Assembly (NCBI RefSeq): GCF_000016325.1 | Contig: NC_009436.1 | Span: forward strand, 1-64,000 | Length of the DNA: 64,000 nt | Direction: 5' to 3' | Source: Enterobacter sp. 638 | GTDB lineage: Bacteria; Pseudomonadota; Gammaproteobacteria; Enterobacterales; Enterobacteriaceae | Shown: in pieces, positions 52,354 to 63,000 of the stretch | Numbering within the stretch: the first letter of the stretch is position 1 | Layout: every line of letters begins with the position of its first letter | Position numbers and translations under genes: made by a program | Notes under the pieces: model-generated | Told to the model about the DNA's origin: nothing | The model's database searches: none | The model's input: only the letters and a program-made list of their open reading frames with translations

Positions 52354-52373
52354 TTATAAGTTATGCTTATTAA
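52354..52373. promoter_or_regulatory. Candidate LysR-type operator
   Basis: ATAAG (52356-52360) and CTTAT (52366-52370) form an inverted repeat around TTATG. It includes the T-N11-A pattern of LysR boxes, 24 bases before the LysR start and in the divergent interval 52186-52393. Confidence 0.5.
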
Positions 52374-52393
52374 TCGGACTAAAAGAGAACGAG

Positions 52394-53281
52394 ATGAAGC
52401 GCAATCTTAACGATCTGTTTGCTTTCGTCACTGTCGCGCGCGAGGGGAGTTTTACACGCGCGGCGGCGCAGCTGGGCGTGACGCAACCCGCCTTGAGTCA
52501 GGCGATTACTGGCCTGGAAAACCGGATGCAAATCCGCCTGCTGACGCGCACGACGCGCAGCGTGTCGCCGACCGCCGCCGGAGAACGTCTTTTAAACGCG
52601 ATCGGTAACCGTTTTGATGAAATTGAAGCAGAGCTGGATATGCTGAGTGAACTGCGCGATAAACCTGCGGGCACGGTGCGGATCACTTGCGGACCGAGCG
52701 TCCTTAAAGAAACGCTCTTTCCGAAATTAACGCCACTTTTGCGAGAATACCCTGATATTCACGTAGAGTTCGACGCTAATCATGGTTTTCGCGATATCGT
52801 CGCCGATCGTTTTGATGCCGGGGTGCGCATGGGCGACACCATCGATAAAGACATGATCGCCGTGCCTATCGGCCCGCAGCTGCGGATGGCGGCGGTGGCC
52901 TCTCCAGACTATTTCTCTCGATTTCCCATTCCGCAAACGCCGCACGAACTCACGCAGCATCAATGCATTAATCAACGTCAAATTAAATCAGGCGGATTGT
53001 ATGTCTGGGATTTCGATCAGGACGGCGGCGATCTGAACGTGCGCGTCAGCGGGCAGCTGACCTTTAACACCTCAGATCATATCGTGGATGCGGCGCTGGC
53101 AGGCTTTGGTGTGGCGTTTTTACCGGAAGAAGAGTTTGGCGATCACATTGCTGCCGGGCGGCTCATTCGCGTCCTTGAGCCGTGGTGCCAGCCGTTTCCC
53201 GGTTATTACCTTTATTACCCCAGCCGTAAACAGCCGTCACCGGCCTTTTCTCTGGTGATGGAGGCATTGCGGGTGCGGTAA
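52394..53281 (+). CDS. LysR-family transcriptional regulator
   Basis: A 295-residue regulator: N-terminal HTH (LNDLFAFVTVAREGSFTRAAAQLGVTQPALSQAITGLENRM, residues 5-45) and the substrate-binding-like effector domain (GTVRITCGPSVLKETLFPKLTPLLREYPDI onward). GAGAACGAG precedes the ATG. It is divergent from the MFS-hydrolase operon, which it probably regulates. Effector unknown. Confidence 0.9.
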   Translation: MKRNLNDLFAFVTVAREGSFTRAAAQLGVTQPALSQAITGLENRMQIRLLTRTTRSVSPTAAGERLLNAIGNRFDEIEAELDMLSELRDKPAGTVRITCGPSVLKETLFPKLTPLLREYPDIHVEFDANHGFRDIVADRFDAGVRMGDTIDKDMIAVPIGPQLRMAAVASPDYFSRFPIPQTPHELTQHQCINQRQIKSGGLYVWDFDQDGGDLNVRVSGQLTFNTSDHIVDAALAGFGVAFLPEEEFGDHIAAGRLIRVLEPWCQPFPGYYLYYPSRKQPSPAFSLVMEALRVR

Positions 53282-53376
53282 AATTGGCCCGATTCCATCG
53301 ATCATCGCCCATTAGCCCACATATTGCCGCGTGACGGCGGGTTATTCTTTTTGCATCATCTGATGGAGGAATAACC

Positions 53377-54156
53377 ATGAAAATTACCCAAATCCGTAAC
53401 GCTACCCAAATCATAACTTACGCGGGTCGACGCTTTTTGATAGACCCGATGTTAGCCGCCAAAGATGCTTACCCGGGCTTTCCAGGCACAGCGCGCGCTG
53501 AAATCCGTAACCCAATGGTCGATTTACCTTTTGACGTTGAAACCATTCTGGATGTTGATGCCATCATCGTCACCCATACGCATGACGATCACTGGGATCG
53601 GGCAGCCATTGAACGGATCGGCAAAGACAAACCGATCTACGTGCAAAACGACAGCGATGCGGATCTGCTGCGCTCGCAGGGCTTTCACAATCTGACCGTG
53701 ATGACGGAAAACAGCCGCTTTGGTGACGTTCAACTGAGCAAAACTCACGGTGGTCAACACGGCACCGACCGCGCTTATGCCGTGCCGGAGCTGGCGGAGC
53801 GTTTGGGTGAGGCGTGCGGCGTGGTGTTTCGCCACCCTGATGAAAAAACGCTTTTTATTGCGGGAGACACCATCTGGCGTGCGGACGTTGCCGCCGAACT
53901 GCAAAAACAGCAGCCGGATGTGGTGGTATTGAATGCCGGTTATGCGCACATCATTGGGTTTGGCCCCATCATTATGGGTCAGGAAGATGTGCTGAACGTC
54001 CACTTTCTGCTGCCGCAGGCCAGGATTGTCGCCACGCACATGGAGGCAATCAACCACTGTCTGCTGACGCGTAGCGCATTACGTGAATATGCTGACGCCA
54101 ATCAGATGAGCGATGTTCTTAGTATTCCGCAGGACGGTGAAACCGTTATATTTTAA
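53377..54156 (+). CDS. Metallo-beta-lactamase-fold hydrolase
   Basis: A 259-residue cytoplasmic MBL-fold protein of the UlaG-like type. It has the metal motif THTHDDHWD (near residues 67-75), KTHGGQHGTD, the bridging Asp in IAGDTIW, and late His residues in THMEAINHC. Substrate unknown. GGAGG precedes the ATG. The GlxA-type gene starts 25 bases downstream, suggesting one operon. Confidence 0.85.
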   Translation: MKITQIRNATQIITYAGRRFLIDPMLAAKDAYPGFPGTARAEIRNPMVDLPFDVETILDVDAIIVTHTHDDHWDRAAIERIGKDKPIYVQNDSDADLLRSQGFHNLTVMTENSRFGDVQLSKTHGGQHGTDRAYAVPELAERLGEACGVVFRHPDEKTLFIAGDTIWRADVAAELQKQQPDVVVLNAGYAHIIGFGPIIMGQEDVLNVHFLLPQARIVATHMEAINHCLLTRSALREYADANQMSDVLSIPQDGETVIF

Positions 54157-54181
54157 GTATCAGGCCGGGGAGGGAGAAAGC

Positions 54182-55153
54182 GTGAAAATAGCAAACGTGG
54201 CGATTGTCGCGGTGGAGGGCTTTAGCCCGTTTCACTACTCCGTTCCCTGCATTCTGTTTGGCGATACGGTTTCAGGGGAAAAGCGCTTCAACGTACAGAT
54301 CTGTGCCGAAACGCCGGGAATGTTGACGTCTCGCGAGGGTTTTGCGCTTAATGCCACCGCGGATTACTCCGTCATTCCGCAGGCCGACATTGTGGTGGTG
54401 CCTTACTGGCGGCACGTTCTTGAACGCCCTCCACAGGCTCTGCTCGACAGTCTGGTGCAGGCCCGCGAAAACGGCGCAGAAATTGTCGGTCTGTGTTTGG
54501 GTTCTTTCGTGCTGGGATATGCTGGCATCCTTGAAGGTAAACGTGCGGCAACCCACTGGGAGTTCGAACGCCAGTTTCAGACGCTTTTCCCAGAGGTTCA
54601 GCTCGATATCAACGCGTTATATGTTGATGACGATCGGATTATCACGTCGGCAGGAACCGCAGCGGCGCTGGATTGCTGCCTGTATATTATTCGCCAGCGC
54701 TTTGGCAGCGTGGTCGCCAATCAAATTGCCCGACGAATGATCGTTCCACCGCACCGTGAGGGTGGGCAGGCGCAATTTATCGAACAACCGATTCCGGAAA
54801 ACACCCGCGATGCGCGTATAAATTGTCTGATCGACTATCTGCAAAAACACATTCGTGAACCGCATCATCTCGACTCGCTGGCCGCCGTGGTGTCGATGAG
54901 CCGCCGCACGCTGACGCGTCATTTTATAAAGGCGACGGGGATGAGTGTGGCCGACTGGCTCACCGCCGAGCGCCTGCGTCGCAGCCAGATTTTACTGGAA
55001 GCAGGAGATCTGCCGATTGAATCTGTGGCGGAACAGGTGGGATTTCTCTCTGCGGTAACCTATCGCCAGCAGTTTAAAGCGCGCTTTGGTGTTAGCCCGG
55101 TGGAATGGCGAAAAACATTTCGTGCCAGCGGCATAGATATAGGCGAGCGGTAG
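54182..55153 (+). CDS. GlxA-family AraC-type regulator with DJ-1/PfpI domain
   Basis: A 323-residue regulator with an N-terminal DJ-1/PfpI-like domain (about 1-185; Cys in the elbow GLCLGSFVLGYAG) and a C-terminal AraC HTH pair (about 215-310; DSLAAVVSMSRRTLTRHFIKATGMSVADWL, IESVAEQVGFLSAVTYRQQFKARFGVSPVEWRK). The start is GTG 54182 behind GGGAG; an ATG at 54113 overlaps the MBL gene and gives an atypical N-terminus. It probably controls the MBL gene or itself; the effector is unknown. Confidence 0.86.
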   Translation: MKIANVAIVAVEGFSPFHYSVPCILFGDTVSGEKRFNVQICAETPGMLTSREGFALNATADYSVIPQADIVVVPYWRHVLERPPQALLDSLVQARENGAEIVGLCLGSFVLGYAGILEGKRAATHWEFERQFQTLFPEVQLDINALYVDDDRIITSAGTAAALDCCLYIIRQRFGSVVANQIARRMIVPPHREGGQAQFIEQPIPENTRDARINCLIDYLQKHIREPHHLDSLAAVVSMSRRTLTRHFIKATGMSVADWLTAERLRRSQILLEAGDLPIESVAEQVGFLSAVTYRQQFKARFGVSPVEWRKTFRASGIDIGER

Positions 55154-55317
55154 TCACGCGGTAACGATATATTAAATATCCCTCTAAACAGAACTCAATA
55201 TTTAATCTAAATCACATATTGTGCAAAAAAATAACGCCTAACTTAAATTCAGTACACCCTGAATAAGACTCGTCTTATAGTCCGGAAAATATTTAGCAAT
55301 GTTTTATTCAGGGAAAG
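55154..55317. promoter_or_regulatory. AT-rich promoter region of the cdiBA locus
   Basis: This stretch and the first 25 codons of the next gene are clearly richer in A and T than the surroundings, with runs such as ATATATTAAATAT and GCAAAAAAATAA. A palindrome AAGACTCGTCTT (55267-55278) overlaps a candidate -10 TATAGT (55276-55281). Such AT-rich upstream DNA is typical of H-NS-silenced, horizontally acquired loci; silencing here is inferred. Confidence 0.55.
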
Positions 55318-57024
55318 ATGAACAAGGCGTTTAGCACTTTTAAATTTATAATAATTTCATCTGTAAATTATATTTTCGCTATTCTATGGATAGGCGTTTT
55401 TTCTTTTACGCTACACGCTGCCCCTCTCTCTCCGGCGGATCGTGATGCTATTCAGCAGCAACAACAGCAGCTGTTATTACAAAACCAGCAGCAGCGTGAT
55501 GAACTGGAACGCACTATCCGCTTGCCCGAAACGTCCCCACAAAAGCCTGTATTAGCAGGCTCTGGGCCGTGCTTTCGTATTGAGAAAATTACGTTATCCG
55601 GTGTGACCTTAATCACCGCCAAAGCCCAACACAAGCTGATTTCGCCGTGGGAAGGCCACTGCCTGGACATGGCAAAAATAACCGAATTAACGACGGTGAT
55701 TTCCGACTGGTATATCAGCCGGGGGTACATTACCAGCCGTGCTTTTCTAACGGAACAAGATCTCTCCAGCGGTCAGCTGAATATTGTGGTGCTTGAAGGC
55801 AAACTCGCCGAAATTCGTCTGGAAGGTAAAACGCCTTTTATGCTGAAAATGGCGTTTCCTGGGTTGAAAGATCGCGTACTTAATTTGCGCGATATAGAAC
55901 AAGGCATGGAGCAAATTAATCGTTTGCGTGCCCAGCCGGTACAAATTGAAATTATTCCCGCATCGCAACCTGGTTATTCAGTGGTTAATCTTACCGCACA
56001 GCCTGAATTTCCGTTAAGTGCATCAATCAGTCTGGATAATAGCGGCCAGAAGAGTACGGGCGAAGAACAACTCAATGGCTCGCTGACCGGCAATAATATG
56101 CTCGGTGTGGCCGATAAATGGTTTGTCAGCGGTGGCCGCAGCAGCGATTTCGCCACGCCCTATGATGCGCAAAATTTCCAGGCGGGCGTGAGCGTGCCGT
56201 TCGGCTATGGTCTGCTCGACTACAGCTACGCGTGGAGCAACTACCGCACCACCATCGACAACGTTGGATACCTGTGGGTTTCGAGGGGTGACACCAAAAC
56301 GCACCGCCTGAATGCTTCCTGGGTTGTCTATCGCAACGGCGACGTGAAAACAGGTTTGGCGGCCGGTGTGGTGCAGCGATCAAGTCGTAACTGGCTTAAC
56401 GATGCGCCGCTACAAAGCAGCACGCGAAATCTCTCCAGCCTGATCCTCGGCATCACCCACACGCAAAAAATGGCCGGTGGCGTGGCGACACTCAACCCCA
56501 CTTACAGCCACGGCATGCCCTGGTTTAACGGCGAAACCGATGAAGACAAAATCGGTGACGCGCCGCGTGCGCTGTTCAGCAAATGGAGTATTAACGCCAG
56601 TTTTCAGCGTCCTCTGACCACGAGTTTGTGGTGGCTAACGAGTGCCTACGGCCAGTGGTCACCCGATCGTTTGTACGGCGCAGAACGCCTGACGCTCGGC
56701 GGCGAAAGCTCGGTGCGTGGCTTTAAAGAACAATATCTTTCCGGCGACAACGGCGGCTATCTGCGCAACGAACTCGGCTACACGCTTTTCACGTTGCCGG
56801 TGATCGGACAAGTCAGCGCGACCGTCGCATTCGATGGCGGCTGGCTGGAAAAAGACCGTGAGGATCGCTTTGCCTCCGGGACCCTGTGGGGCACGTCGAT
56901 TGGTCTCAGCAGTTCAGGCCGCTGGTACAGCAGCCAGATTTCAGTGGGTACGCCGGTGGATTATCCCGACTGGCTTGGTCCCGATCACGTCAGCGTCAAC
57001 TGGCGCATCGCTTTCACGCTTTAA
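55318..57024 (+). CDS. cdiB: Two-partner secretion transporter (CdiB/ShlB/FhaC family)
   Basis: An Omp85-superfamily outer-membrane protein that exports its CdiA partner. The 568-residue protein has an N-terminal hydrophobic signal, a Gln-rich segment (QQQQQQLLLQNQQQRDEL, the plug-helix region), two POTRA domains (about 75-215; CFRIEKITLSGVTL, LNIVVLEGKLAEIRLEG) and a C-terminal beta barrel. The loop-6 motif is in SSVRGFKEQYLSGDNG, and the protein ends in hydrophobic FTL. The order transporter-then-exoprotein with a 15-base gap is that of E. coli-type cdi loci. The symbol rests on the CdiA identity of the next gene. Confidence 0.9.
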   Translation: MNKAFSTFKFIIISSVNYIFAILWIGVFSFTLHAAPLSPADRDAIQQQQQQLLLQNQQQRDELERTIRLPETSPQKPVLAGSGPCFRIEKITLSGVTLITAKAQHKLISPWEGHCLDMAKITELTTVISDWYISRGYITSRAFLTEQDLSSGQLNIVVLEGKLAEIRLEGKTPFMLKMAFPGLKDRVLNLRDIEQGMEQINRLRAQPVQIEIIPASQPGYSVVNLTAQPEFPLSASISLDNSGQKSTGEEQLNGSLTGNNMLGVADKWFVSGGRSSDFATPYDAQNFQAGVSVPFGYGLLDYSYAWSNYRTTIDNVGYLWVSRGDTKTHRLNASWVVYRNGDVKTGLAAGVVQRSSRNWLNDAPLQSSTRNLSSLILGITHTQKMAGGVATLNPTYSHGMPWFNGETDEDKIGDAPRALFSKWSINASFQRPLTTSLWWLTSAYGQWSPDRLYGAERLTLGGESSVRGFKEQYLSGDNGGYLRNELGYTLFTLPVIGQVSATVAFDGGWLEKDREDRFASGTLWGTSIGLSSSGRWYSSQISVGTPVDYPDWLGPDHVSVNWRIAFTL

Positions 57025-57039
57025 GAGAATCACACGACT

Positions 57040-60000
57040 ATGGATACCCGTCACCCACCCGTTCGTTTCTCTCAGCGTCTGATTAGCTGGGTCGTCTGCG
57101 GCTTAATGATCTGGCAGCCGGTTGCGCCTGCCTTTGCGGCGGTGATGACGCCGACCGGCAACACCACTATGGATAAGGCCGGAAACGGCGTGCCGGTGGT
57201 GAATATCGCCACGCCGAACGGGGCGGGGATTTCCCACAACCAGTTCGACAGCTACAACGTCGGAAAAGAGGGCGTCATCCTCAATAACGCCACCGATCGC
57301 CTGACCCAAACCCAGCTCGGTGGGCTGATCCAGAACAACCCCAATTTGCAGGCGGGACGCGAAGCGAAAGGGATCATTAACGAAGTGACGGGCGCAAATC
57401 GCTCGCAACTTCAGGGGTATACCGAAGTCGGCGGAAAAGCGGCGAACGTGATGGTCGCCAACCCCTATGGAATTACGTGTAACGGCTGTGGATTCATCAA
57501 TACGCCGAATGTGACCTTAACCACCGGTAAGCCGCAGTTCGATGCGAGCGGCAATCTGATGGCGCTGGACGTCACCAAAGGGGCGATCACAGTTGAAGGC
57601 CAGGGACTGGATGCCAGCAAAAGCGACGCGCTGTCGATTATTTCCCGTGCAACCGAGGTCAATGCGGCGATTCACGCCAAAGATCTGACCGTCATTGCCG
57701 GGGCCAATCGCGTAGGCGCGGATGGCAGCGTTAAAGCGATTGCCGGACAGAACGCGACCCCGACCGTGGCGGTCGATACCGGTGCGCTGGGCGGGATGTA
57801 CGCGAACCGAATTCGTCTGGTATCCAGCGATACAGGCGTGGGCGTCAACCTCGGGAATCTTAACGCGCGGCAGGGCGATATTCAGCTCGATGCCAGCGGT
57901 AAACTGACGGTCACCAACAGCCTTGCCAGCGGATCGATTACCGCGAAAGGCGCAGGCGTGACGCTGAACGGCAGTCATCAGGCAGGCGGATCGCTGAATG
58001 TCGCCAGTACGCAGGATATGACCCTGAATAACAGCTTGCTCACCAGCGGCGGCGAGATGCGCCTTGCCAGTGACGGCAAACTTCAGGCAACCGGCGGGGG
58101 AGCGAACAGCAAAGGCGCGTTGACGGTAAACAGCGGTCAGGATATGACGCAGACCAATACAAAGCTGGTGGGCCAGGGAAATACCACGCTCAACAGCAAC
58201 GGTAAGCTCACTATCAACGGCGGGGGCGTGTCGGGCAACGGCGATCTCAATGTTGTCAGCAGCAAGGATATGACCATCGCTAACGCGGCAGTGGGCAGCA
58301 ATGCCAACGCCACCTTAACCAGCGGCGGCACGCTCACGGCGACCGCAGGGGCGATCTCGGCGGGTAAAACATTGACGCTCAAAGGGCAACAGCTCGCGCT
58401 GAACGACCGCAGCCGTGCGGATGCCACCGGAAACATTCGCCTTGAGGGTGAACGTCTGACAAACCAGGGGCAAATCAACGCCGCTGGCAATCTCACGATC
58501 GCCGCCAATCAGGCGGCCAACAGCGGACAGATGGCGGCAAAAGGTCGCGTTGATGCGCAAACGGGCGAGCTGATTAACAGCGGTTCATTGCAGGGCAACG
58601 GCGTCACGCTGAAAAGCCAAACACTCGCCAACAGCGGGACGTTGCAAAGCGGTGGTCAATTGGCGCTCAGCGCCGGCACGTTAAACCAGCAAGGGACGCT
58701 CAGCGCGAAAGGGGATGCGGATCTCGACGTCAGCGAATCGCTGCAAAACAGCGGCGATCTGCTCGTCGACGGCGGGCTGAATGTCAAAACCGGCGCGTTG
58801 GTGCAAAACGGTGTGCTCTCGGGCGCGAAAGCGCTCAGCGTCAACGCGGATAGCATCACCAGCGGCAAAGCGTCGCGCACCACCAGTCAGGGCAATATTC
58901 AGCTTACCGCCACGCAACTCGCGGATCTTAACGGCCAGACGGACGCTGCGGGTGCGCTGAACGTCAGCACTAAAAATCTGACCACCGGTGCGGATGCGCA
59001 CCTCCAGAGCGGTCAGGATCTGACATTACAGGCGGAAAATGCCACTCTCAACGGCACTCACGCAGCGAAAGGGGCGCTCAACGTTACCACGCAGACGCTC
59101 GACCACGGCGGTAAATCGACGGCGAAAACGCTAGCGTTTAATGCTCGCGAGGGTATCACCAGCAGCGGTGAACTGACGGCGGACGATATTTCGCTCAGCG
59201 GGCAGCACATTACCCACAGCGGAACGGCGAAAGCGAAAAACATCACGTTCACCGCCCCACAGTTCATCAATAACAGCGGGACGCTGGTGGCCGACGCCCT
59301 GACCCTCGACGGGAAGCGCATCACCAATAGCGGCCTGCTTCAGGCGAATACCCAGTTCAATCTGCATGCCGACGCGCTGGAGAACCTTGCCAGCGGCGCG
59401 CTGTACAGCGTCCGCGATCTGACGCTCGATCTGCCGGAACTCACCAACCAGGGGCTTATCACCACCGATGGAAATCTGTGGCTGAAAGGCGACGTCCTGG
59501 CCAACGCCGGGGAAATCAACGGCGTCAATCTGCGTCTCGACAACGCCAGCCTGGCAAATCAGGCGGCGGGTCGTTTGCTGGCAGATGACCAGCTGAGTTT
59601 TACGGGTTCGGCGCTGGACAACGACGGCCAGATGGCGGCGAACAACGTCCAACTGACGGCAGATAGCCTGCAAAACCACGGCGTGATGCAGGGCAATGAC
59701 GCGCTGACGCTGAACGCTACAGAGATAAGCAATAGCGGCGCGTTACGTACCGACGGCACGCTGGATCTGCACGGCGTATCGTTTGAGAACACCGGCGAAT
59801 TGAGCGCCACCGATCTGCTTTTCACGCTGACGCGTCAGATGAATAATCATGCTGACGGCAAAATTATCGCCAAAAATGACCTGACGCTGACCGCGCCAGA
59901 GCTTCTCAATAGCGGGCTGCTGGCGGGAGCAAACACCCAGCTCAACGCAGGAACCCTTCTCAACAGCGGTACGCTGCAAGGGACAAACTCCCTGACCGCG

Positions 60001-63000
60001 ACGGGCAAAAAGCTCGATAACCAACTGGCGGGCAAGCTGCTTTCCGGCGGTGAACTGCATCTGCAAAACGACAAGCTGACCAACGCCGGTTTGTTGCAGG
60101 GTAAAACGCTGAACCTGGCGACCGGCGAGTGGATCAACAGCGGCAACGCGCTGGGCGAAGCGGGCGTGACGGCGACCGTCGGCGGCGCTTTCAGCAACCA
60201 GGGCAACATGCTGAGCCAGCAACAGCTCGATCTGAACGCCGGCAACATCACAAACCAGGGGCAATTGCTGGCGAAAGTACTGACGCTGCACGGCGATCTG
60301 CTCAACAGCGGGCTGTTGCAGGGCAGCGATGCGTTGGCATGGACGGGTGACCGTTTTACCAACCAGGCACAGGGCCAGGCGACGGGCGGCGAAACGCTGA
60401 CGCTTTCCGGAACCAGCCTGAACAATCAGGGGCAAATTCAATCGCGAGACGCGGCGTTAACCGCCGATACGCTGACTAATAGCGGTTCGGTGCAGGCGCT
60501 GGACCGCCTGAAGTTGAACGTCAACGGGCGGCTCGATAATCAGGGCGCGATGCTCAGCCAAAATCTGTTTGAGCTGACGGCGGCGCAGCTGTTTAACGAC
60601 GGTCAACTGGCGGCAAAATCGCTGACGCTCAACACCCCGCAGATCACCAACACTGGCACCGTGCAGGGTAACGACAGCCTGACGCTGGTCACCCGCAACC
60701 TGACAAACGCGCAGAGCGGACAGCTGGTCAGCGGCGGTTCGCTGGATCTCGATCTCGATAAGCTCGACAACGCCGGGCTGATGCAGGTGAATCAGCGCTT
60801 CACGGTGAAGGGAAACGATCTGCTTAACCGCGGCGATATACAGGCCGATGCGCTGGATTTTGCGCTCAGCAAAACGCTGAATAACCAGGGCGGCATTGTT
60901 GCCAAAAATGGCGCAGCACTGAACGCACCGACGCTGACCAACAGCGGGACGCTGGCAGGTAAAACCCTGACGCTGAGCGGCACGGATATTCGCAACAGCG
61001 GGCTGATTCAGGGCAACGATAACGCCGACGCGACGGCCAGCCGTATTACCAACGACGCGGTGGGCAAGTGGATTTCTGGTGGGGCGCTGACGTTTAACGG
61101 CGGTCAGCTCACCAACGCAGGCGCTGTGCAGGGCGCGACGATTGGCCTCACGGCAGCGTCGCTGGACAACAGCGGAACACTCAACGGACTCAACGGCTTC
61201 ACCGGGACGTTCACCGGCAAAGTGAACAACGCTGGACAAATTCAGAGCGGCGGCGCGCTGAGTTTCAGCGCCGACAGCATTCTCAACCCCGGCCGCATGA
61301 CCGGTAAAACCCTGACGCTGAACGCTCGCGACCTCAATAACAGCGGGCTGTGGCAAGGCACTGATGGCCTGTCGCTCACCGGCGATACGCTTGTGACCAC
61401 GGCGGCATCTCGCACGCTGACCGGCGGCGCGTTAACGCTGGATGCCGGACAGCTAACCACCCAAGGCACGCTTCAGGGCAACAACGTCGATGTGACTTCT
61501 GACGGTTGGACGCACGGCGGATCGCTTCTGAGCCTGGGAGAATTGACCGCGAATGTCGGCGGGACGCTCACTTCAACCGGTTCGCTGATGAGCAAAGGCG
61601 CGGCAGACGTGACGGCGCAAACGCTGGATAACCGTGGGCAGTTGCTGGGTGAAGGCGATGTGACGCTCGGCGGCGGTACGCTGAAAAACAGCGGCACGGT
61701 GCAGGGGAAAAATCTCGACCTGCATCAGAGCAGTATCAACAACCAGGGGACGCTAACCGGGCTGGACAGCCTGACGATCGAAGCCCGTCAGCAGTTGATG
61801 GCGCGTATGGCAATGGCCGCGCCGCAGCAGGAGCTGATCAACGGGACGACGGGCGCGCTGCTCACGCAGGGCACGCTGAATATCACGTCCGGGACCGTGA
61901 CGAACGCTGGAAGCTGGCAGGGACAAAACATTCTGCTTAACGCCCAGTCGCTGACGAACAGCGGCGCGGTGCAGAGCGCCGATGCGCTGCAAATGACGCT
62001 GGCGAATACGCTGACCAGCAGTGCGGGCAGCAAAATTACTGCGATGGGCACGGCGACGCTGCAGGCGCTGTCGCTCATCAATCAGGGGCAGTGGGCGGCC
62101 AAAAATCTGACGCTGAAAGGCGCGACGCTCAACAACAGCGGTGCGATCAGCGGCGTTAACGGACTCACGCTGGCGCAAACGGGCGCGGTGACTCAGGAGC
62201 AGAGCGGGACGATGCTCTCCGGCGGGGCGCTGAACGTGAACGCTGCGTCCGTGAGTAACGACGGCAAAATTCAGGGTGCGACGCTCGGCGTAACCACCGG
62301 TGTGTTGACCAATAATGGACGTTTGCAGGGCGATAACGGCGTCACGCTGGGCCTTAGCGGTAATCTGACCAATAACGCGAGCGGGGAAATTGTCAGCCGT
62401 CAGGCGCTGACGGTGACCACCCCTTCCCTGTTCAATTACGGGCTGATGCAGGGCGGCGGCGAAACCAGCGTCACTGCCACCAGCCAGGCGCGGAACGACG
62501 GCAAACTGTTGTCTGGCGCGCGTCTTACGCTGAACACACCGCAGTACACCGGCGCGGGCTGGCTGCAGGCGACGAATCTCATTCTGAACGCTGCGACGGC
62601 GACCAACAGCGGTACCTGGGTTGCCGATCAGGCGACGCTGACGGGGAACACTTTTACCAACCAGGGCACCACACAGGCGGGAACGCTGGCCGTTAATTAC
62701 AGCCAGTTGACCAACAACGGCACGCTGCTGGGCAACACGCAGTTGACGGTGGGCGCTAATCAGGTCAATCAGAGCGCGGCGGGTAAACTGTTCAGCGGCG
62801 GCGATCTGTGGCTCGAAAGTAAAGGGCTGGATGTTGTCGGACAGGTCGTCTCGCTCGGCAATCTGACCTTAAAACTCACCAACGCGTTTACCAGTAAAAC
62901 GGCGCTGGCCGCGGGTAAAACGCTCGCGATCAGCAGCAATGGGGCGATCGATAACCGCAGCGTGATGCAGGGGCAGGCGGTCAATTTGACGGCGGGTGGG

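Noticed and set aside
55200..55240. CRP site before cdiB (TCACATATTGTG)
   Set aside because: The half-sites are in inverted order compared with TGTGA-N6-TCACA and have the wrong spacing.
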